DNA of 7,740 nucleotides from Actinomycetes bacterium (GCA_021823365.1 JAKAOD010000133.1:1-7740); one strand, 5' to 3'. Positions 1 through 6,918 are shown, numbered from the stretch's first letter. The notes: a model not told the origin generated them from the sequence alone. A program made the numbers and translations.

Positions 1-461
1 CGCTCGCCGGGGTGCTCCTGCCGAGCGCGACGGTCTTCCTGCTCCTGCTCTGCAACGACGCCGCCGTCCTCGGTCCCTGGGTCAACAAGCCGTGGCTCAA
101 CGCCGTCGCCGGCGTCATCGTCGCCGTCCTCGTCGCCTTGTCGCTCGTGCTCATGGCGACGACGGTGTTCCCGAACGTCGACGTCCACGTGCTCCTCGTC
201 GGCCTCGGCGTGGTGCTCGTGCTCGGCTTGGTGGTAGCAGCGGCCGCGCTCGCGCGTGCGCGGAGCGGCGCGAGGCCCGGCCCAGGTGGGGTCGCGGCCC
301 TCCCCCGCGAGACCTGGCGCATGCCGTCCCTCGCCCTCCTCGAGCGTCCGCGCTGGTCCAGGGGACGGACGGCGGCGATGTTCGCCCTCCGCGGCTACCT
401 CGTGCTCGCGGTGATCCTGCTCCTCGTGAAGGCGGTCCAGCTCGGGACGGCCCACCACTGA
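1..461 (+). CDS. Nramp-family divalent metal transporter, C-terminal part (partial at left edge)
   Basis: Proton-coupled inner-membrane importer of Mn2+/Fe2+-type ions, judged by family. The frame is open to the left edge (first whole codon at 3), so the GTG at 12 is not the real start. The visible 152 residues are about the last third of a typical 420-450 residue protein. They hold four hydrophobic helices, at residues about 1-18, 34-56, 61-84 and 127-147. The stretch LCNDAAVLGPWVNKPWLN (16-33) between the first two is what I recognise from actinobacterial Nramp-type proteins. A basic, Pro/Arg-rich loop (85-125) precedes the last helix. The metal-binding DPGN and MPH motifs of the family would lie upstream, outside the window, so function cannot be confirmed here. 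Its TGA stop overlaps the start of the glycosyltransferase gene by four bases, suggesting cotranscription. An alternative is a general APC-superfamily permease, which I consider less likely. Confidence 0.85.
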   Translation, partial: LAGVLLPSATVFLLLLCNDAAVLGPWVNKPWLNAVAGVIVAVLVALSLVLMATTVFPNVDVHVLLVGLGVVLVLGLVVAAAALARARSGARPGPGGVAALPRETWRMPSLALLERPRWSRGRTAAMFALRGYLVLAVILLLVKAVQLGTAHH

Positions 462-1729
462 CCCGCGTCGCCTTCCTTCTCTACCGGGGCAACCCCCACT
501 GCGGCGGCCAGGGCGTCTACGCCCGGCACCTCACGCGCGAGCTCGCCGCCCTCGGCCACGAGGTGACCGTGCTCGCGGGCCAGCCGTACCCGGAGCTCGT
601 CGAGGACGTCCGGCTGGTGAGGATCCCGAGCCTCGACCTCTACCGCGAAGCCGACGCCTTCCGCGTCCCGCGGCCGCGTGAGCTCGAGTCGCCGGCGGAC
701 CTTGTCGAGGTGGCGACGATGCTCGCCGGCGGCTTCCCTGAGCCTCGCACGTTCTCGTTGCGCGCGTGGAGCGAGCTGCGTGCGCGCGCCGGTCAGTTCG
801 ACGTCGTCCACGACGACCAGAGCCTCGGCAGCGGCCTCGTCCGGATGGCCCGCGACGGATGGCCCGTCCTCGCCTCGATCCACCACCCGGTCACGGTCGA
901 TCGGTCGATCGACCTCCAGCACGCCGAAGGGCGCGCCCGGCGCATCCAGCTCCGCCGCTGGTACTCCTTCGCCGGCATGCAGGGGCGGGTCGCCCGCGCG
1001 TTGCCGAGGGTGCTCACGGTCTCGCAGTCCTCCCGCCGTGACATCGTCGATCAGCTGGGCGTCGCCCCCGAGAAGGTGGCCGTCGTGCCGATCGGGGTCG
1101 ACCCGGCCCTGCACCGGCCCCGTCCCGACGTCCGGCGCGTGCCAGGTCGGATCATGACGACGGCGAGCGCCGACGTGCCCATGAAAGGGCTCGCCCACCT
1201 CCTGGAGGGACTCGCGAAGGTCCGGACCGACCACCCCGAGGCGCACCTCGTGGTCGTCGGGCGGCCGCGGCGCGACGGCCCGACGCTGCGGCTCGTCGAG
1301 CAGCTCGACCTCGCCGGCGCGGTCGTGTTCGTCTCGGGGGAGAGCGACGAGCGCCTCGTCGAGCGCTACGCCGAGTCGAGCGTCGCCGTCGTCCCATCGC
1401 TCTACGAGGGCTTCTCGCTCCCGGCCGCCGAGGCGATGGCCTGCGGGGTGCCCCTCGTCGCGACGTGCGCGGGAGCGATCCCCGAGGTCGCCGGGCGCGA
1501 CGGAGAGCACGCGCTGCTCGTTCCACCTCGCGACGCCGAGGCGCTCGCCGCCGCGCTCCGGCGCCTGCTCGACGACCGGTCGCTCGCCGCGCGGCTCGGC
1601 GCCGCGGGACGCCGGCGAGTGCTCGGCCGCTTCACCTGGTCGCGTGCCGCCCGGGGCACCGCCGAGCAGTACGAGGCGCTGCTCGATATGCACGGACACC
1701 GGCGGCGGGGGGGCGGCACGCCGTGCTGA
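458..1729 (+). CDS. GT4-family glycosyltransferase (GT-B fold)
   Basis: Predicted cytoplasmic or membrane-associated retaining glycosyltransferase using a nucleotide-activated sugar; acceptor unknown. 423 residues, normal for the family. The N-terminal Rossmann domain opens with TRVAFLLYRGNPHCGGQGVY, whose glycine loop GGQGVY is at residues 16-21 and is typical of GT4 donors/acceptors. The C-terminal domain has the phosphate-contacting lysine K243 in DVPMKG and the E-x7-E signature EGFSLPAAE (E317, E325) followed by MACGVPLVAT and IPEVAG. The frame runs open far upstream to 92, but homology begins at residue 2. The only start that keeps the first beta strand is CTG at 458, inside CTGA shared with the transporter stop. 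A weak GGGACGG (444-450) lies upstream. The 3' end carries seven consecutive G (1707-1713) just before the next gene. Two methyltransferases and a toroid protein nearby suggest a shared glycan or glycolipid product (inference). Confidence 0.92.
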   Translation: MTRVAFLLYRGNPHCGGQGVYARHLTRELAALGHEVTVLAGQPYPELVEDVRLVRIPSLDLYREADAFRVPRPRELESPADLVEVATMLAGGFPEPRTFSLRAWSELRARAGQFDVVHDDQSLGSGLVRMARDGWPVLASIHHPVTVDRSIDLQHAEGRARRIQLRRWYSFAGMQGRVARALPRVLTVSQSSRRDIVDQLGVAPEKVAVVPIGVDPALHRPRPDVRRVPGRIMTTASADVPMKGLAHLLEGLAKVRTDHPEAHLVVVGRPRRDGPTLRLVEQLDLAGAVVFVSGESDERLVERYAESSVAVVPSLYEGFSLPAAEAMACGVPLVATCAGAIPEVAGRDGEHALLVPPRDAEALAAALRRLLDDRSLAARLGAAGRRRVLGRFTWSRAARGTAEQYEALLDMHGHRRRGGGTPC

Positions 1730-2439
1730 CCGTCGACCTCCGCCGTGCGCGGATCGAGGGCGGGTCCCGGCTGCTCGACCTCGGCTGCGGGGGAGGCCGC
1801 CACGCCTTCGCCGCCGCCAAGGCCGGGGCCGAGGTGCTCGCGCTCGACACGAGCGCCGAGGAGTGCGGCAAGGTCCGGGCGACCCTCGCAGCGATGCGGG
1901 AGGCCGGCGAGCTCGCCGAGGCGGGCCGGGCCGGCGTGGCGCGTGCCGACGCGGCGCACCTCCCCTTCGCCCGGTCGAGCTTCGACCGCGTCATCGCCGC
2001 CGAGGTCCTCGAGCACCTTCCCGACGACGCCGCGGCGATCGCCGAGCTGGCGCGAGTGCTCCGACCCGGCGGGATCCTCGCTGTCACCGTCCCCCGCTTC
2101 TGGCCGGAGGTCGTCAGCTGGTGCCTCTCCCGCCGCTACCACGACGTGCCCGGTGGCCACGTTCGCATCTACCGCCGGTCGCAGCTGCGTGCGCGGCTGC
2201 AACGGGCAGGGCTCCGGGTCGTCGGCACGCACCACGCCCATTCCCTGCACTCCCCGTACTGGTGGCTGCGCTGCGTCGTCGGGATCGAGCGGGAGGACCA
2301 CTGGCTCGTCGCCGCCTACCACCGGTTCCTCGTGTGGGACATCGTGCGTGCGCCCCGCTCGACGCGCCTCGCCGGACGGCTGCTCGACCCGCTGCTCGGC
2401 AAGAGCCTCGTCCTCTATCTCGTGCGGCAAGAGCAGTGA
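1723..2439 (+). CDS. Class I SAM-dependent methyltransferase (Methyltransf_11/25 type)
   Basis: Transfers a methyl group from S-adenosylmethionine to an unknown small-molecule, lipid or sugar acceptor. 238 residues from GTG 1723. Motif I is LLDLGCGGGRHAF with D19, G21, G23 and G25. The acidic residue ending beta 2 is D42 in VLALDTS, the next adenine-side acid is D76, followed by LPFARSSFDRVIAAEVLEHL (80-99), and then the post-motif RVLRPGGILAVTVP. This is the ubiquinone/menaquinone-biosynthesis-like small-molecule methyltransferase pattern. The open frame reaches back to 1465, but that part is antisense-style Arg/Ala-rich sequence under the glycosyltransferase. GTG 1723 (7-base overlap with the preceding stop; the G7 run 1707-1713 could act as a ribosome binding site) is preferred over CTG 1726 (4-base overlap). 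The C-terminal part has conserved-looking aromatic stretches (HSPYWWLRC, AAYHRFLVWD) that may form the acceptor pocket. Confidence 0.9.
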   Translation: MLTVDLRRARIEGGSRLLDLGCGGGRHAFAAAKAGAEVLALDTSAEECGKVRATLAAMREAGELAEAGRAGVARADAAHLPFARSSFDRVIAAEVLEHLPDDAAAIAELARVLRPGGILAVTVPRFWPEVVSWCLSRRYHDVPGGHVRIYRRSQLRARLQRAGLRVVGTHHAHSLHSPYWWLRCVVGIEREDHWLVAAYHRFLVWDIVRAPRSTRLAGRLLDPLLGKSLVLYLVRQEQ

Positions 2440-3518
2440 GCCTGACCCGGGCGGATCTTGCCGAGACCGGCGCGAGCATCGAGGCCGTCCAGCTGCCGAG
2501 CGGGATGATCCCCTGGTTCGAAGGCGGCCATGCCGACCCGTGGAACCACGTCGAGGCGGCGATGGCCCTCAGCGCGACGGGCCGGGTAGAGGCTGCGGAG
2601 CGCGCCTATGAGTGGCTGTGCGCGACCCAGCGCGAGGACGGCGCGTGGCACGCCTACTACACCTCGGCGGGCGAGGTCGAGGAGCCTCGACTCGACACGA
2701 ACGTCACGGCCTACATCGCGACCGGCGTTCGCCAGCACCACGCCGCGACGGGCGACGACGGCTTCCTGGAGGAGATGTGGCCCGCCCTCGAGCGCGCGAT
2801 CGACTGGGCGCTGCGCTGGCAGGCCCCCTCCGGCGCCCTTGCCTGGTCGGTCTCGCCCGACGGGGTTCCCGGCGGCTTCGCCCTCCTCGCGGCGAGCTCG
2901 TCGGCGTGCATGAGCCTGTCGTCGGCGATCGCCTGCGCGCAGGCGCTCGGGCGGGAGCGCCCGCACTGGGAGGCAGCGCTCCGCCGCCTCGCCCTGGCCG
3001 TCGCCTTCTTCCCCGGGGGGTTCCTCCCGAAGGACGAGTTCGCGATGGACTGGTACTACCCCGTCCTGTCCGGCGCCCTCTCGGGCGGCGCCGCCGAGCT
3101 CCGCGTCGACGCCGGCTGGCGCTCGTGGGTCGTCGAGGGCCACGGCGTGCGCTGCAGGTCGGACGGCGAGTGGGTGACGGCGGCAGAGACGGCGGAGTGC
3201 GCGCTCGCGTGCATCCGGCTCGGGCGGCGCCAGGCGGCTTCCCGCCTGCTCCACTGGGTGCGCGAGCTCCGCGGGGACGGCGGGTCGTACGCGACGGGAA
3301 CCGTGCGCCCCGAAGGCGCCGAGTTTCCCTTGGGGGAGCGCACGACCTACTCGGCCGCGGCCGTCGTCCTCGCCGGCGACGCCCTCGCCGGCTCGCCCGC
3401 CGCGGCGGCGCTGCTCTCCCCGCTCGCCTCGTCGCCGCCGGCGGGAGCCCTCGCGTCCGGCGCCGGGCATGCCGGGCCCCGCGCCCAGGAGGAGGGCGAC
3501 GTCACCGCCGTCGCCTGA
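2436..3518 (+). CDS. Alpha-toroid protein of the 'prenyltransferase' / squalene-cyclase-like superfamily
   Basis: 360 residues from GTG 2436, whose GTGA overlaps the methyltransferase stop. The reading frame is open further upstream, but that part only shadows the neighbours. The protein is alpha-helical with repeated helix-pair signatures: ERAYEWLCATQREDGAW, with a QW-like Q65-x3-G69-x-W71, and later RELRGDGGSYATG. It also has LDTNVTAYIATG (86-97), AMDWYYPVLSGAL around D205, and VTAAETAECALACIRLG. I recognise this as an actinobacterial family usually auto-named prenyltransferase because its fold matches isoprenoid-type toroids. No DxDD cyclase motif is present: the closest place reads D87-T-N-V. 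Terpene cyclisation is therefore unlikely, and an alpha/alpha-barrel acting on a glycan is as plausible. No signal peptide is visible. It lies downstream of the glycosyltransferase and methyltransferase and faces a second methyltransferase. True activity is unknown. Confidence 0.85.
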   Translation: MSLTRADLAETGASIEAVQLPSGMIPWFEGGHADPWNHVEAAMALSATGRVEAAERAYEWLCATQREDGAWHAYYTSAGEVEEPRLDTNVTAYIATGVRQHHAATGDDGFLEEMWPALERAIDWALRWQAPSGALAWSVSPDGVPGGFALLAASSSACMSLSSAIACAQALGRERPHWEAALRRLALAVAFFPGGFLPKDEFAMDWYYPVLSGALSGGAAELRVDAGWRSWVVEGHGVRCRSDGEWVTAAETAECALACIRLGRRQAASRLLHWVRELRGDGGSYATGTVRPEGAEFPLGERTTYSAAAVVLAGDALAGSPAAAALLSPLASSPPAGALASGAGHAGPRAQEEGDVTAVA

Positions 3519-4194
3519 GGACCCGGAGGCTGCCACGGGATGCCGGCACGTCCTCGACGAAGCGACCGCCGGCCAGCGCGTCGAGGTAGCACTCGTAGGG
3601 CGGACGGCCCCCCTCGGCGGGGTCCTCGAAGACGTCGTGCACGACGAGCAGCCCGCACGGCGCGACCTGGACGGACCATCCCCGGTAGTCCGCCCAGGCC
3701 GTGCCCCGACCGTGGCCGCCGTCGAGGAAGGCGAGCGAGAGCGGCCGCGACCAGTCGGCCGCGACGGCGGCCGAGTCGCCGACGACGGCGACGACGGCGT
3801 CCTCGGCGCCGGCGCTCGCGACCGCCTTGCGCCAGGACGGGAACGAGTCCATCCGGCCGTCCTCGGGGTCGACCAGCGACGGGTCGTGGTCCGGCCACCC
3901 CGCCTGCATCTCCTCCGAGCCCCGGTGGTGGTCGACGCTGTACAGCAGCGGGCGGCGTCGTCCCCGGGCGGCGGCCCGTCCAGCGGCGGCGATGCCCGAC
4001 AGGATGTAGAGCGTGGAGCGACCCCGGTAGGCGCCGACTTCCACGAGCGGCCCGAGCCCGAGGCCCGCCGCCCGGCGCGCCGCCAGATGGAGCGCCACAC
4101 CCTCGTCGTCGGGCATGAAGCCGGGCGTGGCGCGAGCCGCGGCGAGAAGGCGCGCCGCCGCGCCCGCGGGGTCCTGACCGGCCGGGACGATCAG
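3502..4194 (-). CDS. Class I SAM-dependent O-methyltransferase (Methyltransf_24-like)
   Basis: Predicted SAM-dependent methyltransferase of the TylF/cephalosporin-hydroxylase-like Methyltransf_24 group, often acting on hydroxyls of sugars or small molecules; substrate unknown. 230 residues if started at CTG 4194, or 204 if at ATG 4116. Motif I is LVEVGAYRGRSTLY (E52, G54, G58). It is followed by YSVDHHRGSEEMQAGW (D88, H89, H90) at the end of beta 2, then LAFLDGGHG with D158 and H161, D169, and VVHDVFEDP with H186 and D187. These are likely metal or substrate residues by analogy with metal-dependent O-methyltransferases. The CTG start lies in CTGA overlapping the pepN stop; no ribosome binding site is evident, so translational coupling is likely. 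Residues before M27 (ARATPGF) resemble the leader of homologues, which favours the longer form. The 3' end overlaps the convergent toroid gene by 17 bases. Confidence 0.88.
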   Translation of the reverse strand: MIVPAGQDPAGAAARLLAAARATPGFMPDDEGVALHLAARRAAGLGLGPLVEVGAYRGRSTLYILSGIAAAGRAAARGRRRPLLYSVDHHRGSEEMQAGWPDHDPSLVDPEDGRMDSFPSWRKAVASAGAEDAVVAVVGDSAAVAADWSRPLSLAFLDGGHGRGTAWADYRGWSVQVAPCGLLVVHDVFEDPAEGGRPPYECYLDALAGGRFVEDVPASRGSLRVLRRRR

Positions 4195-6899
4195 CGCCGG
4201 GGGGCCAGGTCCCCGAGCTCGGCGAGCTCGCCGGGCAGCCGGCGCGCCAGCCTCACGTTCGCCTCGAGACGCTCGACGCTCTGCGCGACGAGGCGGCGCC
4301 GAGCGCCGTCGATCGCGCCGTCGAGGAAGCGCCGGACCCCGCCGGCGTAGAGCGGCGCGCCGGCAGCGTCGACCTGGCCGAGGCCGGGGATGCCCTCGAA
4401 GACCCGGTGGATCGAGTTGGCGGGGAAGCGCTCGAGCATCTCGGGAAGGTGCGCCTCGACGAAGCGCCACGTCGCCGGGCCGATCTCGCGCGACGAGAGC
4501 ATCGACGCCATCAGGTACGGCGCGTTCTGGCTGCGGATCTCGCTGAGGCAGAGCGCGAGGACCTGCTCGGCGAGGCTCGGGTCGGAAAGGCGGCCCAGGG
4601 AGGAGAGGTGGCGGACCTCGTCCATCGGGTCGCGCGGCGCGCGGTAGCCGGCGAGGAGGGCGTCGAGCTCGGCCTGACCGGCGTGGAAGGCGACCACGGC
4701 GAGGACGGCCGCGACGAGGTCGGCGTCGACGACGGCACGTCCGGCGACCTCGCCGGCGAAGAGGGAGGCGCACCGCTCCGCGACCGCCTCGTCGCGCCCG
4801 ATCGTGCCGAGGGCGGCGACGAGGCCCGCCCTCAGCAGTGGGACCTGCTCGTCGTCGCCGGGGCGAGGCTCCCACCCGACGCGCTCGAGCTGCGGGGCGA
4901 GCAGCCGCCGGACCGCTCCTGCGACCGCCGGCCGGCCCGCCTCGGGCGCGAGGGCGTCGAGCAGGCCGAGCGCGCCGATCGCGACCGACCAGACGTGCGG
5001 GTCGGGTTCGTCGCCGAGGTGGGCGAGGACGTCGGCGAGCGCGCCGAGCCGGGCCCGGCCGGCGACGCAGGTCGCCCAGGTGTCGGCGACGAGGTTGTAG
5101 CGCTCGAGCGGGCGGAGCGCGCCGAACGAAGCGAGCAGCTCGGCGCGCGCCGCGCCGTCGTAGGCGACCCGGAAGAACCCCGATCCACCGGCGTTGACGA
5201 CGGGCGTGCCGCCGGCGGCTTCAACCCGCTCGGGCGAGGCCGCGAGCAGGACGCGCCGGGTCGCGCTCCCTCGTGACGGTCCGACGAGCAGCGGGACGAG
5301 CCAGGCCTTGCCGATCCCGCTCGCCCTCCCGTCGACGCGCTCCGAGAGCGGATGCTCCATCGGCTGGGGAAGGTAGGAGAACGGCTCCTGGGAGAGCTCG
5401 AGCTCCCCCGTGCCCGCGGCCCGGGCGCGCGTGGCCTCCTCGGCGCCGGCTCGAGACGAGCGGACGGAGACCAGCGGGTATCCCCCCTGGAGGATCCACG
5501 ACTCCATGATGTCGCTCACCGGGACGTCGCCCGCCTCGGCGCCGATCGCCTCCCAGAGGTCGACGGCGTCGGTGCTGCCGTAGGCGTGGCGGGCGAGGTA
5601 GCGGCGCACGCCGTCGCGGAAGCACGCCCGTCCCAGGTACTGCTCGAGCATCCAGAGGACGCTCGCGCCCTTCTCGTAGGTGAGGACGTCGAACATGGCC
5701 GCCGCCTCGTCCGGGCGGCGCACCGGGAACTCGACGGGCCGGGTCGTGTGCAGCCCGTCCACCCCGAGGGCGGAGGCCCGCCGCCTGGCGAAGCTGACGA
5801 AGACCTGCCATTCCGGCCGGTAGTCGTCCTCGCAGCACAGCGCCATGAAGGTCGCGAACGCCTCGTTCAGCCAGATCCCGTTCCACCAGCGCATCGTCAC
5901 GAGGTCGCCGAACCACATGTGGGCGATCTCGTGGTCGATGACCTCGACCACGCGCTCCATCTCCGCCCGGGCCGTGTGCCCGGGGTCGGCGAGGAGCAGC
6001 GCCTCGCGGAAGGTGACGCACCCCAGGTTCTCCATCGCGCCGGACGCGAAGTCCGGCAGGGCGACGAGGTCGAGCTTGGCGCCCGGATAGGGGAGCCCGA
6101 AGTAGCCGGCGTAGAAGCGCAGCGCATGGGTCGCCGCGTCGATCGCCAGGCCCGCGAGGTGCCCCCGACCCGGCCGGTGCACGACGCGCAGCGCGACGCC
6201 GTCGACGTCGACGGCGGGCGTCGCCTCGAGGGGTCCGACGACGAATGCGACGAGGTACGTCGACATCCTGATCGTCGGCGCGAAGCTCACCCGCCGCCCG
6301 CCGCCGGGCAGGCCGGTCGAGGAGACCTCCGGGCTGTTGGAGACGGCGAGCATCCCCTCGGGCGCGTCGATCGAGATGTCGAACACCGCCTTCAGGTCGG
6401 GCTCGTCGAAGCAGGGGAAGGCGCGCCGGGCGTCGGTCTCCTCGAACTGCGTCGTGGCGATGACCCGCTCCACCCCCTCGTCGTCGACGTAGACGCTCCG
6501 GTAGAAGCCGGAGAGGCGGTCGTTGAGGACGCCGGAGAACGAGCAGCTGAGCGTGTAGCGACCGGCCGCGACCCTCCCGGAGGAGGCGACGAAGGCAACC
6601 TCCTGGCGCTCCGCGTCGAGCTCCGCGTCGAGGCTCGTCGCCTCGCCGAGCACGTCGCCTGCACTCGTCCAGCCCGGGCGGAGCTCCGGCGTCTCGACCG
6701 AGAGCTCGAGGGCGTTGAGCACGATTCGCCCGAGGTCCTCTGTGACCTCGAGCTCGACACGCTCCTCGCCGGCGAACCTCCCGGCGGCGAGGTCGGGCGA
6801 GATGAGGAGCTCGTAGCGCTCCGGTCGCGCGGCGCGCGGCAGCCTGAGCTCTTCGCTGCCGACCGCGCCGGCGCGGGAGCCGGAGCCGGAGGACGTCAC
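4191..6899 (-). CDS. pepN: Aminopeptidase N (M1 zinc metallopeptidase)
   Basis: Cytoplasmic zinc aminopeptidase that removes N-terminal residues from peptides during protein turnover. 902 residues, normal to slightly long for actinobacterial PepN. Order of domains: N-terminal beta domain with FPCFDEP (161-167); catalytic domain with the exopeptidase motif GAMEN (287-291; E290 anchors the substrate amino group); the zinc site HEIAH (H323, E324, H327) and E346 exactly 18 residues later in WLNEAF; and the catalytic tyrosine Y408 in TYEKGASVLWML. A helical ERAP1_C-type domain follows from about residue 560. All key residues are intact. The frame stays open upstream to 7427, but homology starts near LRLPRAARPERYELLISPDL. 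The only suitable start is GTG 6899. It has no Shine-Dalgarno sequence, and a TAACCT -10-like box lies seven bases upstream, suggesting a leaderless mRNA. The downstream methyltransferase overlaps its stop by four bases. Confidence 0.97.
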   Translation of the reverse strand: MTSSGSGSRAGAVGSEELRLPRAARPERYELLISPDLAAGRFAGEERVELEVTEDLGRIVLNALELSVETPELRPGWTSAGDVLGEATSLDAELDAERQEVAFVASSGRVAAGRYTLSCSFSGVLNDRLSGFYRSVYVDDEGVERVIATTQFEETDARRAFPCFDEPDLKAVFDISIDAPEGMLAVSNSPEVSSTGLPGGGRRVSFAPTIRMSTYLVAFVVGPLEATPAVDVDGVALRVVHRPGRGHLAGLAIDAATHALRFYAGYFGLPYPGAKLDLVALPDFASGAMENLGCVTFREALLLADPGHTARAEMERVVEVIDHEIAHMWFGDLVTMRWWNGIWLNEAFATFMALCCEDDYRPEWQVFVSFARRRASALGVDGLHTTRPVEFPVRRPDEAAAMFDVLTYEKGASVLWMLEQYLGRACFRDGVRRYLARHAYGSTDAVDLWEAIGAEAGDVPVSDIMESWILQGGYPLVSVRSSRAGAEEATRARAAGTGELELSQEPFSYLPQPMEHPLSERVDGRASGIGKAWLVPLLVGPSRGSATRRVLLAASPERVEAAGGTPVVNAGGSGFFRVAYDGAARAELLASFGALRPLERYNLVADTWATCVAGRARLGALADVLAHLGDEPDPHVWSVAIGALGLLDALAPEAGRPAVAGAVRRLLAPQLERVGWEPRPGDDEQVPLLRAGLVAALGTIGRDEAVAERCASLFAGEVAGRAVVDADLVAAVLAVVAFHAGQAELDALLAGYRAPRDPMDEVRHLSSLGRLSDPSLAEQVLALCLSEIRSQNAPYLMASMLSSREIGPATWRFVEAHLPEMLERFPANSIHRVFEGIPGLGQVDAAGAPLYAGGVRRFLDGAIDGARRRLVAQSVERLEANVRLARRLPGELAELGDLAPRR

Positions 6900-6906
6900 T
6901 GGGCGG

Positions 6907-6912
6907 AGGTTA
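6907..6912 (-). promoter_or_regulatory. Candidate -10 box (TAACCT) of a leaderless pepN promoter
   Basis: On the minus strand TAACCT fits the TANNNT core used by actinobacterial housekeeping sigma factors. It is followed by CCGCCCA (seven bases) and then the pepN GTG, the spacing expected if transcription starts at the G of the start codon. No purine-rich Shine-Dalgarno sequence lies upstream of the GTG, which supports the leaderless reading. No TTGACA-like -35 is seen at the usual distance; that region is occupied by an inverted repeat. Confidence 0.4.
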
Positions 6913-6918
6913 ATTGCT

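Noticed and set aside
395..2430. Minus-strand open frames of 434 and 342 codons opposite the glycosyltransferase and first methyltransferase
   Set aside because: Both are antisense shadows with no recognisable domains, while the plus-strand products carry intact catalytic motifs.
3780..3800. Tandem GACGACGGC-like 9-base repeat in the second methyltransferase
   Set aside because: It encodes the beta-strand AVVAVV within a conserved domain; no array and no variation evidence.
2415..4100. 561-codon minus-strand open frame across the toroid gene and second methyltransferase
   Set aside because: Low-complexity Arg/Ser/Pro-rich translation crossing two well-supported genes; no motif.
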